DNA from: CAZKGE01 sp964541695
GTDB taxonomy: Bacteria > Bacillota > Clostridia > Christensenellales > CAG-138
Assembly (NCBI GenBank): GCA_964541695.1
Contig: CAZIRB010000017.1
Span: 1-28,430 of the forward strand
Reading direction: 5' to 3'
DNA: 28,430 nucleotides
In this document: piece by piece, positions 6,273 to 14,341 of the stretch
Layout of the letters: every line of letters begins with the position of its first letter
Position numbering within the stretch: position 1 is the first letter of the stretch
Made by a program: the position numbers and the translations under genes
The notes under the pieces: generated by a model
Seen by the model: the letters and a program-made list of their open reading frames with translations, nothing else
Database searches by the model: none
What the model was told of the DNA's origin: nothing

Positions 6273-8403
6273 AAAAAAGCTGCTGGTTGCGGCCGACATG
6301 CTGTTCTTTTTACTGCTCCTGACCGAGTGGCTGGTTAAGCACACGCTCGTGTCGCAGCTCGTGCTGGCCGCGTTCGTGCTCGTTGTGCTCACGCTCGCCG
6401 TTCGGACAAAAAAGTTGTACCTCTCCCAGTGGTTCGCGTTCTCAATCGCGATGATCGCGTTCGGCGCGCTGACCCTTCTCTGGGCAGTCGACGCGCCCAC
6501 GGCGCTTGCCATGGTAAAAACGCTGTGCATAAACCTCATCGCGCTGTTCGCGGCGTATCAGTATTTTTTGCTGCGGCGGGACATGCGGCGCGTGCTGCTC
6601 CTGTACATTCTCGCCGCGGCGGCGTTTTTGCTCGCGGTCGTCGCGCTGTCGTGGCCGAAGCCGTTCGAGACGCGGCTCGGCATGGAGGCGGGCGTCAACC
6701 CGAACGACGTGGCGATCATTGCCGGCATCGCGTTCGTGTTCGCGCTGCAGCGCGCGCTCGGCGAGCCGGGCGAGAAAGCTTTCGCGCGGCTTCTTTGGCT
6801 CCTCGCGTTCGTCCCGCTGATGGGCGCGGTGTTCTTTACGAGCTCGCTCAAGGGTTATGCGCTAATCGGCGCGGGCACGGTGCTGTACGTGCTGCTGCGC
6901 TACCCAAAGCACGCGCCCCGGAACGCGGCGGTCCTGCTGCTTGCCTCCTGCAGCGCCCTCTACCTGCTCACCATGGAGGGCTTCCTCGCGCGCTGGCCGG
7001 GCGTGTATTACCGCATCACGTACCGGCTGCAGAAGATCCTGGAGTATCTCGAGGGCGGCGCGCGGCACCGGTCGCTTTCGATCATCGTGCGCAACAAGCT
7101 CATTGCCGCGGGCATCGCGCTGATCAAGGCGCGGCCGCTGACCGGCTGGGGGCTGGACTGCTTCCGGTTTCTGCCGGGCTCGGGCGGCACGTACTCGCAT
7201 AACAACTATATCGAGCTGCTGGTCTCCGGCGGAATCCCGCTGCTTATGCTGTTCTACGCGCCGTACGCGCTCGCGCTTAAAAAGGCGTTTTCCGCGCGCA
7301 AAAACAGCACGGCCGTGCGCGCGCTGCTCGCGCTCGTACTGTTGCAGTTCCCGCTCGACTGGGCGATGGTGTCGTATTTCGACCGCTCCACGCTGCTGCT
7401 GCCCGTTTTGCTGCTCGCGGGCACGCGGCTTGCAAAGGACGGCGGCGCGCGCGACGACCTGCCCGCGCTGCAAAAGTACCTGAAGAACCCGTACCGCGTA
7501 TTCGCGCTGCTTGCCAGCCGCGGGCGGCTGCGCTTTTTGCCGGACCGGCTGTTTTTACGGCTCGTGTACCGCGGCAGGCTCGGCAAAAAGCTCGATCTCG
7601 ATCGCCCTCTGCGCATGACGGAGCGCATCCAGTGGCAGAAGCTGTACGACCGGCGGGAGATATACAAAACGCTCGCGGACAAGCTCGCCGCGCGCGGTTA
7701 CGTGGCCGAACGCATCGGCAAAGAGCACCTTGTGCCGCTGCTTGGCGTTTGGGACGACGCCAAGCAGATCGATTTTTCCGCGCTGCCCGAACGGTTCGCG
7801 CTCAAGTGCACGCACGACTCCGGCGGCGTGCGCGTCTGCGCCGACCGCGCGTCGTTCGACACGGCCGAGGCGGTGCGCTTTTTAAACAGGCGGCTTAAGA
7901 CGAACTATTTCTACACCGCGCGCGAGTGGGCGTATAAGGATGTGCAGCCGCGCGTGCTCGCCGAGGCGTTCATCGGTACGGACGACGGCCACCTGCCGGA
8001 CGATTTCAAGTTTTTCTGCTTCGACGGCCATGTGCGCGCCGTCGTCGTGTGCACGAACCGCAAAAAGGCGCACGCGGACTACTATTTCCTCACGCCGGAC
8101 TGGCGGCCGCTCCCGGTCAACGCGCTCTCGCGCGAGGCTGAGCGGACGGGCTTTGTGCCGGAGCAGCCCGAAACATACTTGGAGATGCTGCGGCTTGCCG
8201 AAACGCTGAGCGATGGCATCCCGCAGGTGCGCGTGGACCTGTACGAATACCGCAAAAGCGTGCTGTTTGGCGAACTGACGCTCTACGACCAGGCGGGCTT
8301 CGACGACGAGTTCGTCACGGGCGGCGACGCGCGCATGGGCGCGTTCTACGACGAAACGCTGTTTACAAATCCGAATCCGCGCGCGAAGGGGAGAACGAAA
8401 TGA
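6244..8403 (+). CDS. O-antigen polymerase/ligase (Wzy/WaaL) fused to a TupA-like ATP-grasp domain
   Basis: 719 residues, about twice the length of an ordinary polymerase. Residues 1 to about 405 are a polytopic membrane domain of roughly ten helices with a large extracytoplasmic loop, ending with the Wzy_C-type signature around TGWGLDCFRF and YSHNNYIELLVSGGIPL (SHNNY near 318). From about residue 415 the protein becomes soluble and matches the TupA-like ATP-grasp family: GKKLDLDRPLRMTERIQWQK, a RFALKCTHDSGGVRVC nucleotide-binding strand and loop, PDDFKFFCFDG, and IPQVRVDLYEY with GELTLYDQAGF near the end. ATP-grasp enzymes join a carboxylate to an amine or similar nucleophile using ATP. The start is TTG with GGAGGG six bases upstream and overlaps the previous gene by 29 bases. 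No stop or frame change lies at the junction, so this is a true fusion. What the ATP-grasp half ligates is unknown. Confidence 0.85.
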   Translation: MNESCAPRAEKKLLVAADMLFFLLLLTEWLVKHTLVSQLVLAAFVLVVLTLAVRTKKLYLSQWFAFSIAMIAFGALTLLWAVDAPTALAMVKTLCINLIALFAAYQYFLLRRDMRRVLLLYILAAAAFLLAVVALSWPKPFETRLGMEAGVNPNDVAIIAGIAFVFALQRALGEPGEKAFARLLWLLAFVPLMGAVFFTSSLKGYALIGAGTVLYVLLRYPKHAPRNAAVLLLASCSALYLLTMEGFLARWPGVYYRITYRLQKILEYLEGGARHRSLSIIVRNKLIAAGIALIKARPLTGWGLDCFRFLPGSGGTYSHNNYIELLVSGGIPLLMLFYAPYALALKKAFSARKNSTAVRALLALVLLQFPLDWAMVSYFDRSTLLLPVLLLAGTRLAKDGGARDDLPALQKYLKNPYRVFALLASRGRLRFLPDRLFLRLVYRGRLGKKLDLDRPLRMTERIQWQKLYDRREIYKTLADKLAARGYVAERIGKEHLVPLLGVWDDAKQIDFSALPERFALKCTHDSGGVRVCADRASFDTAEAVRFLNRRLKTNYFYTAREWAYKDVQPRVLAEAFIGTDDGHLPDDFKFFCFDGHVRAVVVCTNRKKAHADYYFLTPDWRPLPVNALSREAERTGFVPEQPETYLEMLRLAETLSDGIPQVRVDLYEYRKSVLFGELTLYDQAGFDDEFVTGGDARMGAFYDETLFTNPNPRAKGRTK

Positions 8404-9524
8404 AGCGGACGCTGCTGTTCGGCGCGGACGTCGTGCCGACCGAATCCAATTTTGCCGCGTTTTCATCGGGCGACGCCGCGGCGCTGCTGGGGGACAAGCT
8501 GCTTTCCCGCTGGCTTGCCGCCGACGCGCGCGTGTTTGACCTCGAGTGCGCGCTGTTCGACGGCGACGCGCCGATAGACAAGAACGGTCCGGCGCTGAGA
8601 GCGCCCGAGGGCTGTATCGCAGGGATCGCGGCGCTAAAGCCCAACTACGCTGTTCTCGCGAACAACCACATCCTCGACCACGGTGAAGCGGGGCTTTCCC
8701 GCACGATTTCGCTGCTGCGCGGCGCGGGCGTCTGGACGCTCGGCGCGGGGGAGACGCTCTTCGAGGCCGCAAAGCCGCGCATCCTGACGGTCGGCGGCAC
8801 GCGTGTGGGCCTATACGCGTGCGCGGAGCACGAGTTTTCGATCGCGGCCGAAATGGGCGCGGGCGCGAACCCGTTCGACGCGCTCGAGACACCGGACCAC
8901 ATGCGCGCGCTCAGGCGCGACTGCGACGTGCTCGTCGTGCTGTACCACGGCGGGCGCGAGCACTATCCGTACCCGACGCCGCTGTTGCAAAAGCGGCTGC
9001 GCAAGCTCGTGTCGTGCGGCGCGGACCTCGTGCTGTGCCAGCACGGGCACTGCGTCGGCTGCTTTGAGCGCTATGGAAGCGGCGTGATCGTGTACGGGCA
9101 GGGCAATTTTCTGTTTGACGCTCGGGACGGCGAGCCCTGCTGGGACGAGGGGCTGCTCGTCGAGCTGACGCTGGACGCAAACAAAACGGTCGACTTTGTT
9201 CCGCTTGTCCGCGCGCCGGGCGGCGTGCGATTGGCCGGGGGCGACGCCGCGCAAAGCACGCTCGACGGCTTCTTCAAGCGTTCCGAGGAGATTCAGACCT
9301 CCGGCTTTGTCGAAGAAGCGTTTGCCGAATACGCGAAAAAAACCGCGCAGAGGACCGCCGCCGTGCTGCTCGGGGATTCGGCGTTTTTGCGCGGCGTCAA
9401 CGTGCTGACGGGCCGGAAACCGCTCGGGCGGCTGTACGGGCGGCGCGCGCGGCTTGCGCTCGTAAATCACCTCGAATGCGAGTCGCTGCGCGAGGTGCTG
9501 GCGGAGGCGTTGAAACGCGTATGA
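8400..9524 (+). CDS. CapA-family (poly-gamma-glutamate synthesis-type) protein
   Basis: 374 residues. Matches the CapA/PgsA metallophosphatase-like fold: FGADVVPTESN at the N-terminus (family usually has GD), VFDLECAL (the N/D-L-E position), LANNHILDHGEAGL near residue 82 with the Asn-Asn-His-x-x-Asp metal-site motif, VLYHGGREHYPYPT near 180, and LCQHGHCVGCFERYGSGVIV followed by YGQGNFLFD, equivalent to the family's H-x-H and Y-S-L-G-N-F elements. The family is tied to anchoring or processing of poly-glutamate capsules but also occurs in polysaccharide clusters with no known reaction. There is no evident signal peptide or membrane anchor, unlike many CapA proteins, so it may act in the cytoplasm. 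ATGA overlap with the preceding gene. Confidence 0.8.
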   Translation: MKRTLLFGADVVPTESNFAAFSSGDAAALLGDKLLSRWLAADARVFDLECALFDGDAPIDKNGPALRAPEGCIAGIAALKPNYAVLANNHILDHGEAGLSRTISLLRGAGVWTLGAGETLFEAAKPRILTVGGTRVGLYACAEHEFSIAAEMGAGANPFDALETPDHMRALRRDCDVLVVLYHGGREHYPYPTPLLQKRLRKLVSCGADLVLCQHGHCVGCFERYGSGVIVYGQGNFLFDARDGEPCWDEGLLVELTLDANKTVDFVPLVRAPGGVRLAGGDAAQSTLDGFFKRSEEIQTSGFVEEAFAEYAKKTAQRTAAVLLGDSAFLRGVNVLTGRKPLGRLYGRRARLALVNHLECESLREVLAEALKRV

Positions 9525-10561
9525 AGATCAGCGTGCTCGCACCGGTGTTCCATGCCGAAAAGCTGCTGCCCGAGGCGCTTTCTTCGGTGTACGCGCAGAC
9601 GCACCCTGATTACGAGCTGATCCTCGTGCTCGAGGATCCCGCCGACGCGTGCGTGCCTCTCTGCGAACGGGCCGCGCGCGAGCGCCCGGACAGGGTCAAG
9701 GTCGTCTACCAGAGCGAGAAGGGCATCGTCCCGTCGCGGCGCGCGGCGGTGGCCGCGGCAAGCGGCGAAATCTGCGCCTTCCTCGACGCGGACGATACGA
9801 TGGAAAAGGAGTGCCTTGCGGTCATCGCGTCGCGCTTTGCCGCTGACCCCGGCCTGGACATCCTGCTGTACAACTATTATGTCATGAGCGGCGACGGGCG
9901 GCAAAGGGCGGCGGCTCCCGCGCTGTACGCCGACGGGGCTATGTTCTTTGGCGAGGGCAAGCGCGCGCTGTACGAGGAGCTCGTCCGCTCGTGGAAGCTG
10001 AACCCCTTGTGGATCAAGGCGATCAAAACGGAGCTATTACAGAGCGACCCGACGGACTTTGCGCAGTTCGGGGCCAGCCAGATCGCGGACGACCTGATCC
10101 TGTCGCTGTATCCCGTCACGAAAGCCGCGCGCGTTGCATATTGCGCGCGCCCATTGTACAATTATAGGCGCAACGTGTCGAGCAACACGCACAGGACCGA
10201 GCTTCGCTCGCTCCCGCGCGAGTTCAACCTGCCGATGGTTAAGCTCCTGCGGTCCTACCTGCCCGTCTGGGGGCTGGACACGCCCGAAATGCGCGCGGCG
10301 TTCCACGCGCGGCAGGTCATGGCGCTGCTCTCCGTGTTCTGGCGGTATTTCCGCGGGGCGAAAACGGCTGCTGCGCGCCGCGCGGTGACCGATTACGATT
10401 GGCGCGGGGAGCTGCTGCCGGAAACGCTCGCGGCCCTGGACGGCCCCGCGGTCGGCCGCGCCAGGCGCTTGCAGATGCGGCTGTTGCTTAACCAAAAAAC
10501 GGGCCTTTTGCGCCTGTTGGACATTGTCGGCCGCGCATTGCGCATCGCCAAAGGGGATTGA
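9521..10561 (+). CDS. family 2 glycosyltransferase
   Basis: 346 residues from the ATG at 9521. The frame opens earlier, but MKISVLAPVFHAEKLLPEAL is the canonical GT2 beginning, and the start overlaps the CapA stop as ATGA. The GT-A core shows VYAQTHPDYELILV, a GIVPSRRAAVAAASGEICAF segment and FLDADDTMEKECL (DxD near residue 90) for nucleotide-sugar binding. The C-terminal region, about residues 200-346, is basic and amphipathic, as in GT2 enzymes that add sugars to undecaprenyl-linked acceptors. It would act at the cytoplasmic face. Its stop codon shares one base with the flippase ATG. Sugar specificity is unknown. Confidence 0.85.
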   Translation: MKISVLAPVFHAEKLLPEALSSVYAQTHPDYELILVLEDPADACVPLCERAARERPDRVKVVYQSEKGIVPSRRAAVAAASGEICAFLDADDTMEKECLAVIASRFAADPGLDILLYNYYVMSGDGRQRAAAPALYADGAMFFGEGKRALYEELVRSWKLNPLWIKAIKTELLQSDPTDFAQFGASQIADDLILSLYPVTKAARVAYCARPLYNYRRNVSSNTHRTELRSLPREFNLPMVKLLRSYLPVWGLDTPEMRAAFHARQVMALLSVFWRYFRGAKTAAARRAVTDYDWRGELLPETLAALDGPAVGRARRLQMRLLLNQKTGLLRLLDIVGRALRIAKGD

Positions 10562-12054
10562 TGGACAAGAGCCTCAAGCACAAGGCCCTCGCGGGCATCA
10601 TATGGAAGCTGCTCGAGAACGGCGGCACGCAGGGCATCCAGCTTGTCACCACGATCGTGCTGGCGCGGCTCGTCGATCCCAAGGACTACGGCCCGCTGTC
10701 GCTGACGGTGATATTCATCTCGATCGCGACGATCCTTGTGCAGAGCGGCTTCGGCATGGCGCTCATCCAGCGGCAGGACGTGACGGACGAGGACTTCTCG
10801 TCCGCGTTCTGGCTCTCGACGGCGGCTGCCGCGGCGCTCGCGGCGATATTCTTCTTCGCCGCGCCGCTGGTCGCCCGCTACTATGGCGAGCCGCAGGTCG
10901 CGCCCGTGCTGCGCGTGCTGTCGCTGACGCTGTTCTTCTACGGCGGGCAGTCCGTGCAGAACGCGATGATCGTGCGGCGGATGGAGTTTCGCAAGGTATT
11001 TGCCGCGTCGCTCGCCGCGGTGCTCGTCTCCGGCGCGGCGGGCATCGCGCTGGCGTACCTGGGCTTTGGCGTGTGGGCGCTCGTGGCGCAGCAATTGCTC
11101 AACATCATGACGCTCTGCCTCGCGCTGTGGGCGCAGACGCGCTGGGTGCCGAAGCTTGTGATCTCGATCCCGCGCACGAAGCGGATGTTCTCGTTCGGCT
11201 GGAAGCTGCTCGTGTCCGGCGTGCTGAACACGCTCTACCTCGACGTGTCCGGCCTGATCGTCGGCAAGATGAAGGGCGGCACCGAGGAGCTGGCCTATTA
11301 CAGCAAGGGCAAGCAGTTCCCGCAGTACATCGGCGCAAATATCAATACCGCGCTTCAGTCCGCTCTGTTTCCCGCCTATGCCGTGACGCAGAACGACCCG
11401 GAGCGGCTGCTCGCGATGCTAAGGCGCACGGTCTCGTCGAACGCGTTCTTGCTGACCCCGCTGCTTTTTGGGCTGGCGGCGGTCGCCGAGCCCATGGTGC
11501 GGATCCTGCTGACCGACAAATGGCTGCCTTGCGTGCCGTACCTGCGCATTGCGTGTTTGACGTACGCGATGTACCCGCTCGACAGCACGATTCTGCACGC
11601 GTTCAACGCGCTCGGCCGCAGCGACGTGTACCTGCGGCTCGAGATCATAAAAAAGGCGTTCGGCGCGGCGCTTTTGTGTATCGCCGTGTTCATCCTGCGC
11701 TCGCCCGTCATGGTCGCGTGGGGCGTCGCGGCGACGAACGTGTTCTCGGTCGCGGTCAACATGGGGCCGATCAAGCGATTGCTCGGCTACCGCCTGCTTG
11801 ACCAGCTTGCCGACATCCTGCCGCAGCAGTTCGCGTCCGCCGCGATGGCGATCTGCGTGTTCGCGCTGGTAAAAACCGGCCTTTCGCCGCTGCCGCTGCT
11901 CGTTTGCCAGATTGCGGCGGGCGCGGCCGTGTACGCGCTGCTCGCGTTCGTGTTTTTACGCGATAAGTTTACCTTCATCCTGCGCTCGGCGCGGGAGTTT
12001 ATCCGGCATAAAAAGAACCGTGCAACAACGGACGGAGGGGACGAAACCATATGA
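10561..12054 (+). CDS. Wzx-type polysaccharide flippase (oligosaccharide transporter, PST family)
   Basis: 497 residues with about 12-14 transmembrane helices. The N-terminus (KALAGIIWKLLENGGTQGIQ, then TTIVLARLVDPKDYGPLSL) is the signature of the polysaccharide_synt/WzxC-like branch of the MOP superfamily. Wzx proteins flip undecaprenyl-linked repeat units to the outer face, where a Wzy polymerase joins them; the polymerase fusion at 6244-8403 is the obvious partner. The ATG at 10561 is preferred over the in-frame TTG three bases before it; the AAGGGG upstream is close to either. The stop overlaps the ugd start as ATGA. Confidence 0.85.
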   Translation: MDKSLKHKALAGIIWKLLENGGTQGIQLVTTIVLARLVDPKDYGPLSLTVIFISIATILVQSGFGMALIQRQDVTDEDFSSAFWLSTAAAAALAAIFFFAAPLVARYYGEPQVAPVLRVLSLTLFFYGGQSVQNAMIVRRMEFRKVFAASLAAVLVSGAAGIALAYLGFGVWALVAQQLLNIMTLCLALWAQTRWVPKLVISIPRTKRMFSFGWKLLVSGVLNTLYLDVSGLIVGKMKGGTEELAYYSKGKQFPQYIGANINTALQSALFPAYAVTQNDPERLLAMLRRTVSSNAFLLTPLLFGLAAVAEPMVRILLTDKWLPCVPYLRIACLTYAMYPLDSTILHAFNALGRSDVYLRLEIIKKAFGAALLCIAVFILRSPVMVAWGVAATNVFSVAVNMGPIKRLLGYRLLDQLADILPQQFASAAMAICVFALVKTGLSPLPLLVCQIAAGAAVYALLAFVFLRDKFTFILRSAREFIRHKKNRATTDGGDETI

Positions 12055-13340
12055 AACTGGCGGTTGCGGGCACCGGCTACGTGGGCCTTGTGGCGGGCGT
12101 TTGCTTTGCCGAGGTCGGCCACGACGTGACGTGCGTCGACGTCGACGCGGAGAAGATCGCGGTATTAAACCGCGGCGTCTCGCCCATATACGAAAAGGAC
12201 CTCGAGGGGCTGCTGCAAAAAAATCTCGCCGCGGGCAGGCTGCATTTTACCGTCGACGCCGCCGCGGCCTACGCGGACAGGGACGCGATATTCATCGGCG
12301 TCGGCACGCCGGAGCTGCCGGACGGTTCGGCGAACCTCAAGTACATCGCCGAGGTGGCGCGGCAGATCGCGGAGTGCGTTACAAGGGACTGCCTGGTGGT
12401 GGTCAAGTCGACCGTACCGGTCGGAACGAACGATAAGGTGGAGCAATTTATCAGGGATTACCTTGACAGGGGCGTTCGGGTGGAGGTCGCGTCGAATCCG
12501 GAGTTTCTGGCGCAAGGCAGCGCGGTGCACGATACGCTGCACGCCGCGCGCATCATCATCGGCACCGAGAGCGAGCGCGCCCGCGCGCTTTTGATGAAGA
12601 TCTACGAGCCGTTCAATCTTCCGATCGTGTCGGTGAGCCGCCGCTCGGCCGAGATGATCAAGTACGCGTGCAACGACTTTTTAGCGCTCAAGATCTCGTA
12701 CATGAACGACATCGCAAACCTGTGCGAACTCGTCGGCGCGAACGTGCTCGACGTGGCCGAGGGCATGAAGTACGACTCGCGCATCGGCGACCGCTTCCTC
12801 AACGCGGGTGTCGGCTACGGCGGCAGCTGCTTCCCGAAGGACACCAAGGCGCTCAAGCGCCTGGCCGAGGAGCACGGCTACCGGCTGCGCACGGTCGAGG
12901 CGGCGGTGGACGTCAACGCGGACCAGAAGACGCGGCTGTTCCACAAGGCGACCAAGCGCCTGATCTCGTTCTCCGGCATGAAGGTCGCGGTGCTGGGCCT
13001 GACGTTCAAGGCGGGCACGGACGACCTGCGCGAAGCGCCGTCGCTCGATAACGTACCGCTGCTTTTGGGGCAGGGCGCGGTCGTGACGGCCTACGATCCG
13101 GTCGCGGGCGCGGCCTTTGCCAGGCGCTTCCCGGACGTGCGCGTCGCGGCCACGCCGGAGGAGGCGCTGAAGGACGCGTCGTGCTGCTTCGTGTTTACGG
13201 AGTGGCCGCAGATCCGCTCGATCAAGCCCGAGACGTTCAAGGCCTGCATGCGCACGCCGCTTGTGTACGACGGGCGCAACCTGTTCGACCCCGCCAAGAT
13301 GCGCGAAGCGGGCGTGGAATACCACTCGATCGGCAGGTGA
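12051..13340 (+). CDS. ugd: UDP-glucose 6-dehydrogenase
   Basis: 429 residues, normal for the family. Residues 1-30 carry the Rossmann NAD site (VAGTGYVGLVAGVCFAEVGH), with the family signature GTPELPDG near 85 and KSTVPVGT near 120. The middle domain has EFLAQGSAVHDTLHAARIIIG and the central helix region AEMIKYACNDFLALKISYMND. The catalytic cysteine is Cys260 in GYGGSCFPKDTKAL. The C-terminal UDP-binding domain starts around VAVLGLTFKAGTDDLREAPS. It oxidises UDP-glucose twice to UDP-glucuronate in the cytoplasm. Related GDP-mannose and UDP-ManNAc dehydrogenases share the fold, but the adjacent uronate epimerase favours UDP-glucose as substrate. GGAGGGG precedes the ATG. Confidence 0.88.
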   Translation: MKLAVAGTGYVGLVAGVCFAEVGHDVTCVDVDAEKIAVLNRGVSPIYEKDLEGLLQKNLAAGRLHFTVDAAAAYADRDAIFIGVGTPELPDGSANLKYIAEVARQIAECVTRDCLVVVKSTVPVGTNDKVEQFIRDYLDRGVRVEVASNPEFLAQGSAVHDTLHAARIIIGTESERARALLMKIYEPFNLPIVSVSRRSAEMIKYACNDFLALKISYMNDIANLCELVGANVLDVAEGMKYDSRIGDRFLNAGVGYGGSCFPKDTKALKRLAEEHGYRLRTVEAAVDVNADQKTRLFHKATKRLISFSGMKVAVLGLTFKAGTDDLREAPSLDNVPLLLGQGAVVTAYDPVAGAAFARRFPDVRVAATPEEALKDASCCFVFTEWPQIRSIKPETFKACMRTPLVYDGRNLFDPAKMREAGVEYHSIGR

Positions 13341-13345
13341 ACGGG

Positions 13346-14341
13346 ATGGACGAACGGGGGGAACGCACGATCCTGATCACCGGCGCGGCCGGGTTCATCG
13401 GGTACCATCTGGCAAAGCGGCTGCTGGAAAGCGGCGCGCGCGTCGCCGGCATGGACAATCTCAACGGCTACTACGACGTAAAGATCAAGGAGGACCGGCT
13501 CGCCGAGCTCGAGAATTTCGCGTCGTTTACGTTCGTGCGCGGGGACATCGCGGACATGGGCGACGTCGTGCCCGCGTTTGAAAAATACCGGCCGCATCTC
13601 GTGGTCAACCTGGCCGCGCAGGCCGGCGTGCGCTACAGCCTCGCCAACCCGCGCGCGTACATGGAAGCGAACGTGCTGGGCTTTTTCAACATGCTCGAGG
13701 CCGCGCGGCGTTTTCCGGTCGCGCATTTTGTGTACGCGTCGAGTTCGTCGGTCTACGGCAACCAGGAGAAGACGCCCTTTGCCGTCGGCGATCCCGTCGA
13801 CCGGCCCGTCAGCCTCTACGCGGCCACGAAGCTGTGCGACGAGCTGCTCGCCTACACCTATTCGCAGCTGTACGGCATCCCCGTCACGGGGCTGCGCTTT
13901 TTTACCGTATACGGCCCCTTCGGGCGGCCGGACATGGCGTATTTTTCGTTTACGAAGAAGATCCTTGCCGGCGAGCCGATCGAGGTGTTCAATAACGGCA
14001 ATCTCTACCGCGATTTTACGTATATCGACGACGTGGTCACCGCGCTCGAGCGGCTGCTGAGGCTGCCGCCCGCGCCCGACGCGCAGGGCGCGCGCGCCGC
14101 GCTGTACAACATCGGCGGCAACCGGCCGGAGCATTTGATGCGCTTTATCCGCGTGCTTGAAAGCGCGCTCGGTAAAAAGGCCGAGATCGTGTTCCGGCCG
14201 ATGCAGAAGGGCGATGTGTACCAGACCTATGCGGACGTGACCGCGCTCGAGCGCGACGTTGGCTTTTCGCCGGACACGACGATCGAGAAGGGGCTTGCGG
14301 AGTTCGTGCGCTGGTACCGGGCATATTATTCAGGGAAGTGA
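13346..14341 (+). CDS. UDP-glucuronate 4-epimerase-like SDR protein
   Basis: 331 residues. An extended short-chain dehydrogenase: Rossmann motif TGAAGFIGYHLAKRLL at residues about 10-25, the loop NLNGYYDVKIKEDRL typical of UDP-glucuronate epimerases rather than GalE, NLAAQAGVRYSLANP, a SSSSVYGN serine region, and the catalytic pair Tyr158-x3-Lys162 in LYAATK. RFFTVYGPFGRPDMAYFSF and FNNGNLYRDFTYIDD complete the nucleotide-sugar site. It would interconvert UDP-glucuronate and UDP-galacturonate, using the product of the dehydrogenase just upstream. ATG 13346 is chosen with AGGTGA five bases before it; a GTG at 13337 overlapping the ugd stop is an alternative that adds three residues. Confidence 0.85.
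   Translation: MDERGERTILITGAAGFIGYHLAKRLLESGARVAGMDNLNGYYDVKIKEDRLAELENFASFTFVRGDIADMGDVVPAFEKYRPHLVVNLAAQAGVRYSLANPRAYMEANVLGFFNMLEAARRFPVAHFVYASSSSVYGNQEKTPFAVGDPVDRPVSLYAATKLCDELLAYTYSQLYGIPVTGLRFFTVYGPFGRPDMAYFSFTKKILAGEPIEVFNNGNLYRDFTYIDDVVTALERLLRLPPAPDAQGARAALYNIGGNRPEHLMRFIRVLESALGKKAEIVFRPMQKGDVYQTYADVTALERDVGFSPDTTIEKGLAEFVRWYRAYYSGK

Noticed and set aside
6230..8403. Polymerase and ATP-grasp as two separate genes
   Set aside because: The frame is continuous across the junction, with no stop and no internal start with a convincing ribosome-binding site near residue 410.
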